A DNA stretch of 64,000 nt. It comes from Desulfobotulus mexicanus. Its GTDB lineage: Bacteria; Desulfobacterota; Desulfobacteria; Desulfobacterales; ASO4-4. The position numbers and the translations under genes were made by a program. Below, piece after piece: positions 18,074-26,879 of this stretch. The notes beneath the pieces were generated by a model that saw nothing but the letters and a program-made list of their open reading frames with translations, searched no databases and had not been told where the DNA came from. How positions within the stretch are numbered: the first letter of the stretch is position 1; every line of letters starts with the position of its first letter. The stretch is from positions 124,001 to 188,000 of the forward strand of contig NZ_VDMB01000001.1 in the NCBI RefSeq assembly GCF_006175995.1, read 5' to 3'.

Positions 18074-18892
18074 ATGACGGAGAGCAGCTATTATCTTGTG
18101 GAAAAAAAAGGTGAAGTGGCATGGGTTTATCTGAACAGACCGGAAAAGAAAAATGCCATGCATATGCCTGCATGGCAGGATGCTCCGGCAATTTATGCGG
18201 ATCTGGATGCAGATCCTGATATCCGTGTCATTGTTGTGGCAGCCAAGGGGCCTTCCTTCTGTGCTGGTATTGATCTCATGGGAATGATGGGGGCCATGCC
18301 CGAGCTGATGGAAGAGCAGAAGGGCGGAGTGAAGTGGCGCTTTATTCCTAAGATCAAGATGCTGCAGGAGACCATGAGCTGCATAGAAAAATGCCGTAAG
18401 CCTGTGATTGCTGCGGTGCATGGTCACTGCATCGGTGCCGGGCTTGACATGATCAGTGCCTGTGACATCCGTCTCTGTTCCGCAGATGCTGTTTTCTGCC
18501 TCAAGGAGGCTGCCGTGGGATTTGTGGCGGATGTGGGGTCATTGCAGCGGGTTCCCCGCATTGTGGGCGAAGGTATTGCCCGTGAGCTGGCCTTTACGGC
18601 AAAAACCATTGATGCCCGCCGTGCCAGAGAAATTCTGCTGGTCAATGAGGTGTATGCGGATCAGGAGAGCCTGATGGCTGCCGCAGAAGCCATGGCCCTT
18701 GAAATTGCGGCTAATTCTCCGCTGGCCGTGCAGGCATCCAAGGACGTTCTCAATTTTGGTGCAGGCCGCACCGTTGGAGAGGGCCTTGACTATGTAGCTT
18801 CGGTGAGCGCCAATATTGTGCCCTCCGATGATCTCATTGAGGCTTTTACGGCCTTTGCCGAGCGCAGGGCGCCGAAGTTTACCGGGAAATAA
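18074..18892 (+). CDS. Crotonase-family protein, delta(3,5)-delta(2,4)-dienoyl-CoA isomerase-like
   Basis: This 272-residue enzyme belongs to the enoyl-CoA hydratase/isomerase family. The oxyanion loops are FCAGIDL and HGHCIGAGLDM. The catalytic acids expected for dienoyl-CoA isomerase are visible as the Asp in SACDIRLC and the Glu and Asp eight residues apart in KEAAVGFVADVGSLQRVP, which is a strong match to that subgroup. The product would be a 2,4-dienoyl-CoA in beta-oxidation of polyunsaturated acyl chains, or a related step. GAGGA is close upstream of the ATG. It is not in an obvious operon. Upstream lies the palindromic element, and 267 bases separate it from rimO. Confidence 0.82.
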   Translation: MTESSYYLVEKKGEVAWVYLNRPEKKNAMHMPAWQDAPAIYADLDADPDIRVIVVAAKGPSFCAGIDLMGMMGAMPELMEEQKGGVKWRFIPKIKMLQETMSCIEKCRKPVIAAVHGHCIGAGLDMISACDIRLCSADAVFCLKEAAVGFVADVGSLQRVPRIVGEGIARELAFTAKTIDARRAREILLVNEVYADQESLMAAAEAMALEIAANSPLAVQASKDVLNFGAGRTVGEGLDYVASVSANIVPSDDLIEAFTAFAERRAPKFTGK

Positions 18893-18989
18893 TTTTTTTT
18901 TGGTAATTATTCAGTAAAAGGGCCTTGGGGCATCCTTTACGGGTGCCTGCGGGCAATTTACCGATCTTGAATCGGAAATGGGTTTTCTG

Positions 18990-19014
18990 TAGGGGCACCC
19001 CCCCCGTGGGGGGC
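18990..19014. repeat. GC-rich hairpin (GTAGGGGCA type)
   Basis: The run CACCCCCCCCGTGGGGGG in this stretch folds on itself. It has a similar start (GTAGGGGCA) to the inverted hairpin after hisD, suggesting an intergenic repeat family. No T-run follows, so it is not a normal terminator. Between the crotonase and rimO genes a second hairpin, GCCCGCGCCG with CGGCGTGGGC, lies at 19102-19127. Confidence 0.45.
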
Positions 19015-19159
19015 CAAAACCAAGGCAGACTTTTTATGGTTGAAAGCTTGTGGTAATCAGATTTTTTTTAAAACATGGATTGTTCATGTTTTTTACTGGG
19101 GGCCCGCGCCGGTGTCACGGCGTGGGCATTGAAATTTGCAGGGGGCGGCTGAGCTTTTT

Positions 19160-20506
19160 ATGAAATGCTATATTGAAACTCTGGGCTGTGCCCGAAATCA
19201 GGTGGACAGTGAAGTTCTTGCGGGGCATCTGTCCTTGGCCGGTTTCCCCGGTGTAGACAATCCTGAAAGTGCTGAAATTATTATCATTAATACCTGTGGG
19301 TTCATACAGGATGCCATTGATAATTCCATTGATACCATTCTGGAGCTGGCCGCATACCGCAGGGAAGGCTCCTGCCGTTATCTCATTGTGGGGGGCTGTC
19401 TGCCCGAGCGTTTTCAGGAAGATATTCTGGAATCCCTTCCTGAGGTGGATTTTTTTGCAGGCACCGCCGCCTATTTTTCCATTCTCTCCTTTTTAGAAAA
19501 AGGAGAAGCCTTTATCCGTGAAAAGGGAAGCCTTTTCTGCCCGGATCCCGTGACAGCTCCCCTGCAGACCTCAGAAATGGAAAGGCACAGAACTCAGGTT
19601 CATACGGCCTATCTTAAGGTGGCGGAAGGCTGTTCCCGGCACTGCACTTACTGTATTATTCCCATGCTAAGGGGAGTGCAGCGCAGCCGTTCCTTGGAGG
19701 ACATTGTGGCGGAAGCCCGCAATCTTACGGAAAGCGGGGTTCGGGAGCTGGTGCTGGTGGCCCAGGAAACCACGGACTGGGGAAAGGATCTTGCAAGGGA
19801 TCAGACTATCTGCGACCTTGTACGGGCTGTCTGCGATACGGTGGGTGATGGTGTCTGGGTACGGCTTCTCTACGGGCATCCTGAGAGTTTAAGTGATGAC
19901 CTTCTGGATCTCATGGCGGAAAAAAAGAATTTTTGCTCCTATCTGGATTTGCCTGTGCAGCATGCTTCGGATACGGTGCTGAGGCGCATGGGAAGGCATT
20001 ATACCCGCTCGGATCTTTATTCCCTTTTTTCCCGTATACGGGAAAAGGTCAAGGATGTGGTTCTGCGCACCACGCTGATTACGGGTTTTCCCGGTGAAAG
20101 CGAAGAAGATTTTCTGGAGCTGCTTGAATTTGTAAGAACCATGCGTTTTGATCATCTGGGGGTTTTCACCTATTCGGATATGGAAGATCTGCCATCCCAT
20201 CATTTGAAAAAACATGTCCCGCCGGAGATTGCCGCCGCTCGCAGGGATGCCGTGATGGAGGTACAGGCTGGTATTTCATGGGAAAAAAACAGGCAGAGAC
20301 TTGGGGAAAGATACCCTGTACTGATAGAAAAACTTTCCGAAGGGGAGCTGGCTGAGGGAAGGACGCCTTTTCAGGCACCGGAGGTGGATGGTATCACCTA
20401 TGTGGACGGCAGCGGGTTTCAGGTGGGGGATGTGGTGCTCCTTGAGATCACCGATGCCTTTGATTATGATCTTGCGGGAAATGTGGTGGACGGATGGGAA
20501 GTCTGA
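19160..20506 (+). CDS. rimO: RimO: ribosomal protein S12 methylthiotransferase
   Basis: This radical-SAM enzyme adds a methylthio group to Asp of ribosomal protein S12. The 448 residues show the N-terminal UPF0004 domain with its cluster-binding cysteines (ETLGCARNQVDSE, INTCGF and GGCLPER). Next is the radical-SAM motif CSRHCTYC in a stretch typical of RimO (KVAEGCSRHCTYCIIP), and a C-terminal TRAM domain (YPVLIEKLSEGELAEGR). I chose the ATG at 19160, where the family start KCYIETLGC begins. A TTG further up (19136) is possible. The gene overlaps the polyprenyl synthase by 13 bases. MiaB is a close relative, but the S12-type motif favours RimO. Confidence 0.92.
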   Translation: MKCYIETLGCARNQVDSEVLAGHLSLAGFPGVDNPESAEIIIINTCGFIQDAIDNSIDTILELAAYRREGSCRYLIVGGCLPERFQEDILESLPEVDFFAGTAAYFSILSFLEKGEAFIREKGSLFCPDPVTAPLQTSEMERHRTQVHTAYLKVAEGCSRHCTYCIIPMLRGVQRSRSLEDIVAEARNLTESGVRELVLVAQETTDWGKDLARDQTICDLVRAVCDTVGDGVWVRLLYGHPESLSDDLLDLMAEKKNFCSYLDLPVQHASDTVLRRMGRHYTRSDLYSLFSRIREKVKDVVLRTTLITGFPGESEEDFLELLEFVRTMRFDHLGVFTYSDMEDLPSHHLKKHVPPEIAAARRDAVMEVQAGISWEKNRQRLGERYPVLIEKLSEGELAEGRTPFQAPEVDGITYVDGSGFQVGDVVLLEITDAFDYDLAGNVVDGWEV

Positions 20507-21471
20507 AGGAAAAAATAGTCGGAGCCGTGGCCGGAGATCTTTCAGCCATAGAAAAAAGGCTGGAGGCCAATCTTGCGCCGGAGCTGGATCTGGTCCGGGA
20601 GATTGCGGGGCATATTCTTTTTTCCGGGGGCAAGCGCCTGCGTCCTCTGCTCTGTTTGCTAATGCACAGGGCCTTTGGAGGAAAGCATGATCTTGTACTG
20701 GACGTGGCAGGGATTTTTGAGTTTCTCCACGCAGCTACCCTCATCCATGATGATGTGGTGGACGGGGCTGTGCTGAGGAGGGGGAAGTCTGCCGCCCATA
20801 CCCTTTTCGGGCCTGCGGAAGCCGTGCTGACGGGGGATTTTCTTCTGGCTCGCTCCCTGAACCTTGCGGCGGCTACGGCAAATCCTGAAATCATATCGGT
20901 GATTGCCAGGATCACGGAGCAGATGGCTCAGGGGGAAATTGAGCAGCTTCGCAACAAGGGAAATCTGGATCTTACGGAAGCGGCCTATGACCGGGTGATA
21001 GAGAGAAAAACCGCAGTACTCATCGAAGGAGCCTGTAAAACCGGTGCGCTTCTGGCGGGCGTGAACAGAGAAGATGCGGATGCTGCGGCCCTTTATGGAT
21101 GGGAGCTGGGCATGGCCTTTCAGATGGCCGATGATCTTTTGGATTATACGGAGGATGAAAAGGGCTTAGGCAAGCTTCCGGGGGCGGATCTTCGTGAAGG
21201 TAAGGCCACTTTGCCCCTGATATGTGCCCTGCGCTCTGCCGATACAGAGACGGCGGCTTTTATAAGAAATATTGCAGGCACAGAATTTTTGGCGCAGGAT
21301 TTTGACTTTGTAAAAAGAGCCGTGGAAAAAGCCGGAGGCATGGAGATGACCCGGCAGAGGGCCATGGATCATGTGGCTTCTGCAAAAAAAGCCATAGAAG
21401 TATTGCCTGCCGGGGCGGAAAAGGATCTTCTGGGAATGCTGGCGGAATATGCCCTTGTGCGGAAACAGTAG
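20494..21471 (+). CDS. Polyprenyl diphosphate synthase (long-chain type)
   Basis: This 325-residue enzyme condenses isopentenyl diphosphate to make the side chain of a quinone, or geranylgeranyl-type precursors. Conserved parts are GGKRLRPLL, the first Asp-rich motif HDDVVDGAVLRRG and the second ADDLLDYTEDE. The protein length fits the octaprenyl/solanesyl (IspB-like) group. The start lies inside rimO (ATG at 20494), so the two are co-translated. The product chain length cannot be read with confidence, but menaquinone side-chain synthesis is the natural role in an anaerobe. Confidence 0.9.
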   Translation: MGSLKEKIVGAVAGDLSAIEKRLEANLAPELDLVREIAGHILFSGGKRLRPLLCLLMHRAFGGKHDLVLDVAGIFEFLHAATLIHDDVVDGAVLRRGKSAAHTLFGPAEAVLTGDFLLARSLNLAAATANPEIISVIARITEQMAQGEIEQLRNKGNLDLTEAAYDRVIERKTAVLIEGACKTGALLAGVNREDADAAALYGWELGMAFQMADDLLDYTEDEKGLGKLPGADLREGKATLPLICALRSADTETAAFIRNIAGTEFLAQDFDFVKRAVEKAGGMEMTRQRAMDHVASAKKAIEVLPAGAEKDLLGMLAEYALVRKQ

Positions 21472-21501
21472 GATTTTATCTGATACTGACAGGAAATGAC
21501 T

Positions 21502-22671
21502 ATGATCAGAATTATGCTGTGTGGTATTTTGCTTTTTCTCTGTTTTCAGACTTCATGGGCAAAAGAGAGGGAAGGCTTTCTTGTTATGGATGCTGTGCCT
21601 GCTCAGGGTGTGGATGCCCGGGAGGCAAGAAACCGTGCTGAAAGGGCTGTGCTGGCCCGGGCTGTGGAACGCTTTGTTCTGGAAAGTCTTCCGGAAGCCC
21701 GCATATCATCGGCCCTAAGAACTCTTGCGCCTTTGCTGGAGGAGAATCCCAAAAATTATGTCAGGGATTTCAGGATTCTTGCCACCATCGAGGAAAAGGG
21801 AAGCTACCGAATGGTGGCCAGGGTTTCGCCGGATGCTGAGTCTATAAAACGACGCATGAAAGAGCTTGGCATGGATTTTTCACGGCTTCCTGCAATCCTG
21901 TTTATGGTGTCGGAGCAGGGGCTGGAGGACGCATCTCCATTGAAATGGTGGGTGCCGGGTGCTGAAATGGTGTTTTTTGGCGGACGCAGTACGGAAGCCA
22001 TGGCATCGGTGATGGGGGGAGCAGGATTTGATCTGGTGGTTCCCGATGGCCGGAATCTTTCTGGTGGCGGGGTGTCAGGGCCTGTTTTGGATATGCGTGA
22101 GGCAAGGCGGATTGGCATTCTTTTTGAGGCAGCTGTGGTGATGGCCGGACGGGTCCGGGTGACACCAGGGGGCAATGTTATGGGAGACCGGAAGCAGTCT
22201 TTCCGTGCGGATGTGCTTCTTATTGCTCTGGATACGGATACCGGTGATGTGCTGGCTGAGGTTGAGGACTCTTTTGTGGTGGTCAGTGAGACGGCTGCGG
22301 CCGGAGAGAGGGAGGCTCTGTCTGAGGCTGGAAGAAAGGCTGCATCCCGTATTGTGCCGGATTTGCAGGCAGCATGGTTGCGTAAGGCTGAAAAAGATGC
22401 AGAGGTGCGGGAAATCCGCATGGATATTGCCGGGGAGAATTACCTGGCCCGTTTTACCCATTTCCGAAGGATTCTGGGTGAGATTGAGGGGCTTGTTTCC
22501 ATTGAAAGGCGGGAAATAACAGGGCAGGGTATGGATGTCCGTGTCCGGTATCGGGGAACGGCCGAAGAGCTTGCCGGTCTTCTGATGGGAAAGAATTATG
22601 ATCGTTTTGGTGTTCGTATTTCCGATGTGGAGGATAACAGGATGCGTGTGACTCTGGTTTCTTCGCCTTGA
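21502..22671 (+). CDS. Secreted protein of FlgT/LPP20-like type, function unknown
   Basis: This protein of about 389 residues has a signal peptide (IMLCGILLFLCFQTSWA). After it comes VMDAVPAQGVDAREARNRAERAVLARAVERFV, the Ala/Arg-rich helix seen at the start of FlgT/LPP20-like domains, which recur in flagellar and outer-membrane proteins. The middle has an alpha/beta region (PAILFMVSEQGLED) and the C-terminus an FlgT-like beta region. The ATG at 21502 has AGGA 7 bases upstream. An ATG two codons earlier is too close to it. A flagellin gene is about 34 kb away. No definite function is claimed. Confidence 0.6.
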   Translation: MIRIMLCGILLFLCFQTSWAKEREGFLVMDAVPAQGVDAREARNRAERAVLARAVERFVLESLPEARISSALRTLAPLLEENPKNYVRDFRILATIEEKGSYRMVARVSPDAESIKRRMKELGMDFSRLPAILFMVSEQGLEDASPLKWWVPGAEMVFFGGRSTEAMASVMGGAGFDLVVPDGRNLSGGGVSGPVLDMREARRIGILFEAAVVMAGRVRVTPGGNVMGDRKQSFRADVLLIALDTDTGDVLAEVEDSFVVVSETAAAGEREALSEAGRKAASRIVPDLQAAWLRKAEKDAEVREIRMDIAGENYLARFTHFRRILGEIEGLVSIERREITGQGMDVRVRYRGTAEELAGLLMGKNYDRFGVRISDVEDNRMRVTLVSSP

Positions 22672-22704
22672 GATTTTTTTTATTATAAAGGAAGGAGGCA
22701 TGTT

Positions 22705-23175
22705 TTGACACAGACGGCAAAAAAGCAGCGGAGTTACGGATTGCGGCTGGCAGCTTTTGCAGCAATTCTTTTCTGGATGCTGATGATTTCTGCCGCTGCT
22801 GCGGCAGAACGTCTTACGGTGGAAAGACCGACTCTGAATGTTCGCTCGGGACCGGGGACACAATATAGTGTTCTCTGGCAGGCGGAAGCCAATTATCCGG
22901 TGGAAGTCCTTGAAAAAAAGGATGGATGGGTTCGTTTCAGGGATTTTGAAGGTTATGAGGGCTGGGTTTCCGGACGGCTGCTTGGCCGTACACCCTCTGT
23001 GGTTGTTAAAAATCCAAGGGCCAATGTCCGTTCCGGGCCAGGCACCGGTCATTCCATTGTGTTTACCGTTGAAAAAGGAGTGCCTTTCCGGGTGCTGGGC
23101 CGTCAGGGAGACTGGATTCAGATTCGGCATGCGGATGGGGATGAGGGCTGGATTCATGGGAATCTTGTCTGGTGA
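22705..23175 (+). CDS. Secreted protein with two bacterial SH3 domains
   Basis: This 156-residue protein has a signal peptide ending near AAAAERL. Two SH3b domains follow: LNVRSGPGTQYSVLW...GWVRFRDFEGYEGWVSGR and ANVRSGPGTGHSIVF...WIQIRHADGDEGWIHG. Each has the typical NVRSGPG and EGWV/IxG pair. SH3b domains often bind peptidoglycan or act in the cell envelope. No enzyme domain is attached. The start is TTG at 22705, with AGGAGG 6-7 bases upstream. The first internal ATG would delete the signal peptide start. Confidence 0.85.
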   Translation: MTQTAKKQRSYGLRLAAFAAILFWMLMISAAAAAERLTVERPTLNVRSGPGTQYSVLWQAEANYPVEVLEKKDGWVRFRDFEGYEGWVSGRLLGRTPSVVVKNPRANVRSGPGTGHSIVFTVEKGVPFRVLGRQGDWIQIRHADGDEGWIHGNLVW

Positions 23176-23209
23176 TGGGGGATGGTTTTTTTAATGAAAG
23201 GCAGGGAAC

Positions 23210-24241
23210 ATGGATCTGAGAGGTCGCATAAGGGCCCGTGGGAAAAAAGTGCTGGGCGTGGGTTCGGCCCTTACGGATATTCTGGTGCAGACTTCCGATG
23301 AGGTGCTGCGCAGTATAAGTGATATCAAGGGCGGGATGACACTGGTGGAGTCGGAGTTTCTGGATGGGTGCCTGCCAAAGGTTCCGCAGGATAAGGAGAT
23401 TGTGCCCGGAGGTGCTGCCTGTAATACCATACAGGGGCTTGCCAGGCTGGGAGGCGATACAGTCTTTGTTGGAAAACGGGGAAATGATGCCACGGGTGAG
23501 GCCTTTGAATCTTCCCTTCGGATTTCGGGGGTGAAACCTGTTCTGTCAACATCTTTAACCCCGTCGGGTCGAGTCCTCTCCATTATCACCCCTGATGCCC
23601 AGCGTTCCATGTTCACTTTTCTGGGGGCTTCTTCGGAACTGAGGCCTGCTGATCTGCCTGAAGATTTATTTTCCAGGGCGGCCATTGTGTTTATGGAAGG
23701 GTATCTTTTTTTCAACCCGGATCTGGGGCTTGCCGTTCTGGAAAAGGCAAGGGCTGCGGGTGCTGTTACTGCCATGGATCTTGCCAGTTTTACCGTGGTT
23801 GAGGCTGCTCCGGATCTTCTGCACAGGGTTATTCCTGAATATGTGGACATTCTCATTGCCAATGAGGATGAGGCACAGGCCTACACAGGATATTCAGATC
23901 CTGAAAAAGCGCTGGAGGCAATGGCATCGGAGGTTGACCTTGCGGTTCTGAAGCTGGGCAGTGAGGGGAGCCGCATTCGTATGGGCCATGAAAGCTGGGT
24001 CATTGATGCCTGTGCAGGGCAAGGGGTAAGGGATACAACAGGAGCCGGAGATCTTTGGGCGGCAGGATTCTTGCATGGACTCGTCGAGGACTGGCCCATG
24101 GAGCGCTGCGGTAATCTGGCTTCAGCCTGTGGGTATGAGGTCTGTTGTGTGGTGGGGGCGCAGATCCCGGAGGCCGGATGGTCACGGATCGCATCCCGTT
24201 TTTTATCCCCCGGGGGCAGCCTGCCCCCTTCCGGTTCCTGA
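23210..24241 (+). CDS. PfkB-family sugar/nucleoside kinase
   Basis: This 343-residue ribokinase-like enzyme transfers phosphate from ATP to a sugar or nucleoside. It has the PfkB N-terminal GGAACNTIQGLARLGG motif and the second signature DTTGAGDLWAAGFLHG, whose Asp is the catalytic base. Members of this subgroup in the same kind of genome are called adenosine kinase-like or ribokinase-like. The substrate is not determined. It follows the SH3b gene by about 34 bases and precedes the TPR gene closely. Confidence 0.88.
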   Translation: MDLRGRIRARGKKVLGVGSALTDILVQTSDEVLRSISDIKGGMTLVESEFLDGCLPKVPQDKEIVPGGAACNTIQGLARLGGDTVFVGKRGNDATGEAFESSLRISGVKPVLSTSLTPSGRVLSIITPDAQRSMFTFLGASSELRPADLPEDLFSRAAIVFMEGYLFFNPDLGLAVLEKARAAGAVTAMDLASFTVVEAAPDLLHRVIPEYVDILIANEDEAQAYTGYSDPEKALEAMASEVDLAVLKLGSEGSRIRMGHESWVIDACAGQGVRDTTGAGDLWAAGFLHGLVEDWPMERCGNLASACGYEVCCVVGAQIPEAGWSRIASRFLSPGGSLPPSGS

Positions 24242-24253
24242 GGAGAAGTGTCG

Positions 24254-24922
24254 ATGGAAGAAAAAAATACCAATGTACCAAGAATTCCCCTTGATATGAT
24301 TCATGATGATCCCATGGCCCGGTTTTTTACCCGGGTCTGGGATTTCTGTCATGTACACACAAAATTACTGGTGCTGACAGGGATCGCGCTGCTTGTAACC
24401 GTATCTGCAGGTCTTGGATACTGGGGTTGGAAGGTGAGTGCGGAAAGGGATGCTTCTGCCAGGCTGGGAATAGTACTGCAGACAGCAGGGCTGACAGAAA
24501 ATGGCAGCTCGCCAGCCCTGATTCAGGAGATCAGAGATATCCGGGAATCCAGGTCTGCTACCCTTGCCGGACGTATTGCCCATATTTATGAGGCCCGTAT
24601 GCTTTTTGATGGCGGAGATGCGGCCGCAGCTCTGGAAGCCTATAATTCGGCATTCTCTGTGCTCGGAAAGGACAGAATTCTGGGTCGTCTTGTTGTATGG
24701 GAACGGGCCCATGTGCATCTGGTGCTGGGGGATAAGGTTTCTGCCCTTGCTGATTTTAAAAGGGTTTCTTCGGAGAAGGATTTCTTTTTGCAGGAATCCG
24801 CCCTTTTCCATGTGGCTCGCCTGGAAGCCGAAATGGGTGCCATGGATAAAAGCCGGGCCGCCTATGAAAGTATGCTGGATCAGTACCCTGATTCCCCCTA
24901 CAGAGAGACACGGCTTTTTTAA
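24254..24922 (+). CDS. YfgM-like tetratricopeptide membrane protein
   Basis: This protein of about 222 residues has one transmembrane helix (LLVLTGIALLVTVSAGLGYW, residues 35-55) close to its N-terminus. A helical, TPR-like periplasmic part ends DQYPDSPYRETRLF. The layout is that of YfgM, an ancillary SecYEG/periplasmic chaperone contact protein. The ATG at 24254 follows AGGAG by 8 bases. A GTG at 24248 would leave only 2. It is the last gene before two stacked terminators. Confidence 0.75.
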   Translation: MEEKNTNVPRIPLDMIHDDPMARFFTRVWDFCHVHTKLLVLTGIALLVTVSAGLGYWGWKVSAERDASARLGIVLQTAGLTENGSSPALIQEIRDIRESRSATLAGRIAHIYEARMLFDGGDAAAALEAYNSAFSVLGKDRILGRLVVWERAHVHLVLGDKVSALADFKRVSSEKDFFLQESALFHVARLEAEMGAMDKSRAAYESMLDQYPDSPYRETRLF

Positions 24923-25070
24923 GAGCTTGATTTTCTAGATTTAAATGACCTGTGGTTGTCCGGCACTTTTTTATTTGCTGACGGTCATATCTGTTATTAG
25001 GGTGTCTTGCATCGTAATCCGTTCAGAATGAAGCTTGTCTGTCAGCGGCCTGTCTGTTTTTGAGAATAAG

Positions 25071-25103
25071 AAAGCGGACCGGGGTCAGTCGGTCCGCTTT
25101 TCT
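25071..25103 (+). terminator. Rho-independent terminator (first of two)
   Basis: AAAGCGGACC and GGTCCGCTTT form a perfect 10-bp stem around a 10-base loop, followed by TCT. It is about 150 bases after the YfgM-like gene. As the arms start with A-run and end with T-run, it could work in both directions. Confidence 0.85.
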
Positions 25104-25139
25104 GGGAGAATGGCTGTTTGTTGATTGTTAATATAGCAA

Positions 25140-25175
25140 AAGCCGTGCCATGTTTTGTGGCGCGGTTTTTTTGTT
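25140..25175 (+). terminator. Rho-independent terminator (second of two)
   Basis: A stem of about 9 bp with GU pairs (GCCGTGCCA with TGGCGCGGT) around TGTTTTG is followed by TTTTTTTGTTTTT. It would back up the first terminator for plus-strand transcripts. Confidence 0.75.
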
Positions 25176-25478
25176 TTTATTCAATTACTTATCTTTTTGC
25201 TGGAGGGGTGGGGGCTGGCTGTTGGAGGAGGCTGTGTTCATAAAAATGAACTGTCATTTTTATTTTCTTGGAGTGATGTCTTTCATGTCTCTGATATATC
25301 TAGTTTTTTTGGCCGGTTCATTTTTTTGAACTTTTTTAAGGAGTGGTATGCATGTGCAAAACCCAATTCTGATGAAGGCCTGAAAAGCAGGGTTTGCAGT
25401 CCTTGCTTCTGTCTGCTGCCATCTCTGAAGGGTGTTCTTGCTTGTCACCCGCACCCATGTAAATGTTTTGTTGGGAGC

Positions 25479-26867
25479 TTATTCTGTATCCAGAGGTCTG
25501 GTCAGGTCTATCTTGTATTTTTTTATTTTCTGGTGCAATCCGCTTTTGGTGATGCCCAGACGGGCAGCGGCATGGGCCTGAACGTGGGAAGTTGCTTTCA
25601 GTGCCCGTTCTATCAGCTCTTTTTCAACCTGAGCAAGGGTTTCACTGAGGGTTCCTTCCTTAAATATCAGGGTTATACCAGCCTGTCTGCTGGATTCACG
25701 GATTTCTGCAGGGAGATCTTCTGGCTGGATATGGGGTCCGGCAGACAGTAGTACGGCCCTTTCCATAACATTTTCCAACTGGCGTACATTCCCGGGCCAT
25801 GGGTATGCAAGAAGGTGTTTTCTGCAGTCATGGCTGATGCCGGAAATGGACTGGCTGTCTGTGCGCTGATCAGCAAATTTTTGCAGAAAGGCCTGGGCCA
25901 GCAGAAGAATATCGTTATCCCTTTCCCGTAGAGGAGGTATCTGAAGGTGGACCACGTTTAGTCGATAATACAGGTCTTCCCTGAAGGTTCCTTTGATGAC
26001 TTCACTTTTCAGGGTTTTGTTGGTTGCGGCCATCAGGCGGAAGTCTACGGAAATGGCTTTGCTGCCGCCTACCCGTTCTATGGATTTTTCCTGAAGTACC
26101 CGAAGGAGTTTTACCTGCATAGGCAGGCTGATTTCTCCTATTTCATCGAGAAACAGAGTGCCGCCATGGGCCAGTTCAAAGCGGCCTTTTTTCATGGTGG
26201 CTGCTCCGGTAAAGGCCCCCTTTTCATGGCCGAAAAGCTCTGATTCCAGAAGATTTTCTGCAAGGGCTGCGCAATTGACAGCCACAAAGGGCTTATCTTT
26301 TCTGGGGCTGTTGAAGTGCAGGGCCCTTGCCACCAGCTCTTTACCTGTGCCGGAATCTCCCTCAATAAGTATGGTAGCCGTTGACGGTGCCACTTTTCGG
26401 ATGGTGGTGTAGATTTTCTGCATGGCTTCGCTTTTGCCGATGAGCTTTGAAAAGGAAAAACGGTCTGCCACCATATCCCGCAGTCTCCGGTTTTCCAGTA
26501 CTACCCGGTAGAGATCCATGGCTTTGGAAACATGTTGTATCAGTGTTTTATTTTCAAAGGGTTTCAGAATATAGGTGTAGGCACCCAGCTGCATGGCCTC
26601 CACTGCTTTTTCCACGGTTCCGTGGGCTGTCATCATGATTACGGGAAGGTCAGTCTGTTTTTCCTTGATGGCGCGGAGCAGGGCTATGCCGTCCATGCCG
26701 GGCATCCGCATATCCGTCAGTACAAGGTCAATGCCGGATTCTCCCAGAAGGCCCAGAGCCTCTTCTCCGGAATGGGCTCTAAGGGTTTCATAGCCCTCTT
26801 CTTCAAGTATCGCGCTGAGGATGAGGGGATAATTTTTCTCATCATCCACAATTAGTATGGTTTCCAT
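25479..26867 (-). CDS. NtrC-family sigma-54-dependent response regulator
   Basis: This 462-residue activator has a receiver (VDDEKN, phospho-acceptor Asp in LVLTDMRMPG, LKPF). The AAA+ domain has Walker A EGDSGTGKE, GAFTGA and normal Walker B FLDEIGE. The C-terminal Fis-type helix-turn-helix is ARLGITKSGLHQKIKKY. Its kinase partner is the gene just upstream, with a gap of 12 bases. The pair is of the AtoS/AtoC or ZraS/ZraR layout. Target genes are unknown. The pilMNOPQ operon lies divergently beyond the kinase. Confidence 0.95.
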   Translation of the reverse strand: METILIVDDEKNYPLILSAILEEEGYETLRAHSGEEALGLLGESGIDLVLTDMRMPGMDGIALLRAIKEKQTDLPVIMMTAHGTVEKAVEAMQLGAYTYILKPFENKTLIQHVSKAMDLYRVVLENRRLRDMVADRFSFSKLIGKSEAMQKIYTTIRKVAPSTATILIEGDSGTGKELVARALHFNSPRKDKPFVAVNCAALAENLLESELFGHEKGAFTGAATMKKGRFELAHGGTLFLDEIGEISLPMQVKLLRVLQEKSIERVGGSKAISVDFRLMAATNKTLKSEVIKGTFREDLYYRLNVVHLQIPPLRERDNDILLLAQAFLQKFADQRTDSQSISGISHDCRKHLLAYPWPGNVRQLENVMERAVLLSAGPHIQPEDLPAEIRESSRQAGITLIFKEGTLSETLAQVEKELIERALKATSHVQAHAAARLGITKSGLHQKIKKYKIDLTRPLDTE

Positions 26868-26879
26868 GCTGTGTTCCTC

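Larger units (their letters stand above)
24923..25478. other. Intergenic stretch with two terminators
   Basis: No gene is supported here. It holds two terminator hairpins (listed separately) between convergent genes. The remaining part is AT-rich, and the long plus-strand frame beginning near 25155 enters the sigma-54 regulator gene antisense and has no family signal. Confidence 0.7.

Noticed and set aside
25155-25751. 199-codon plus-strand frame over the terminator and the end of the sigma-54 regulator
   Set aside because: It runs antisense into a confirmed gene, has no family features and no ribosome-binding site, and follows terminator sequence.
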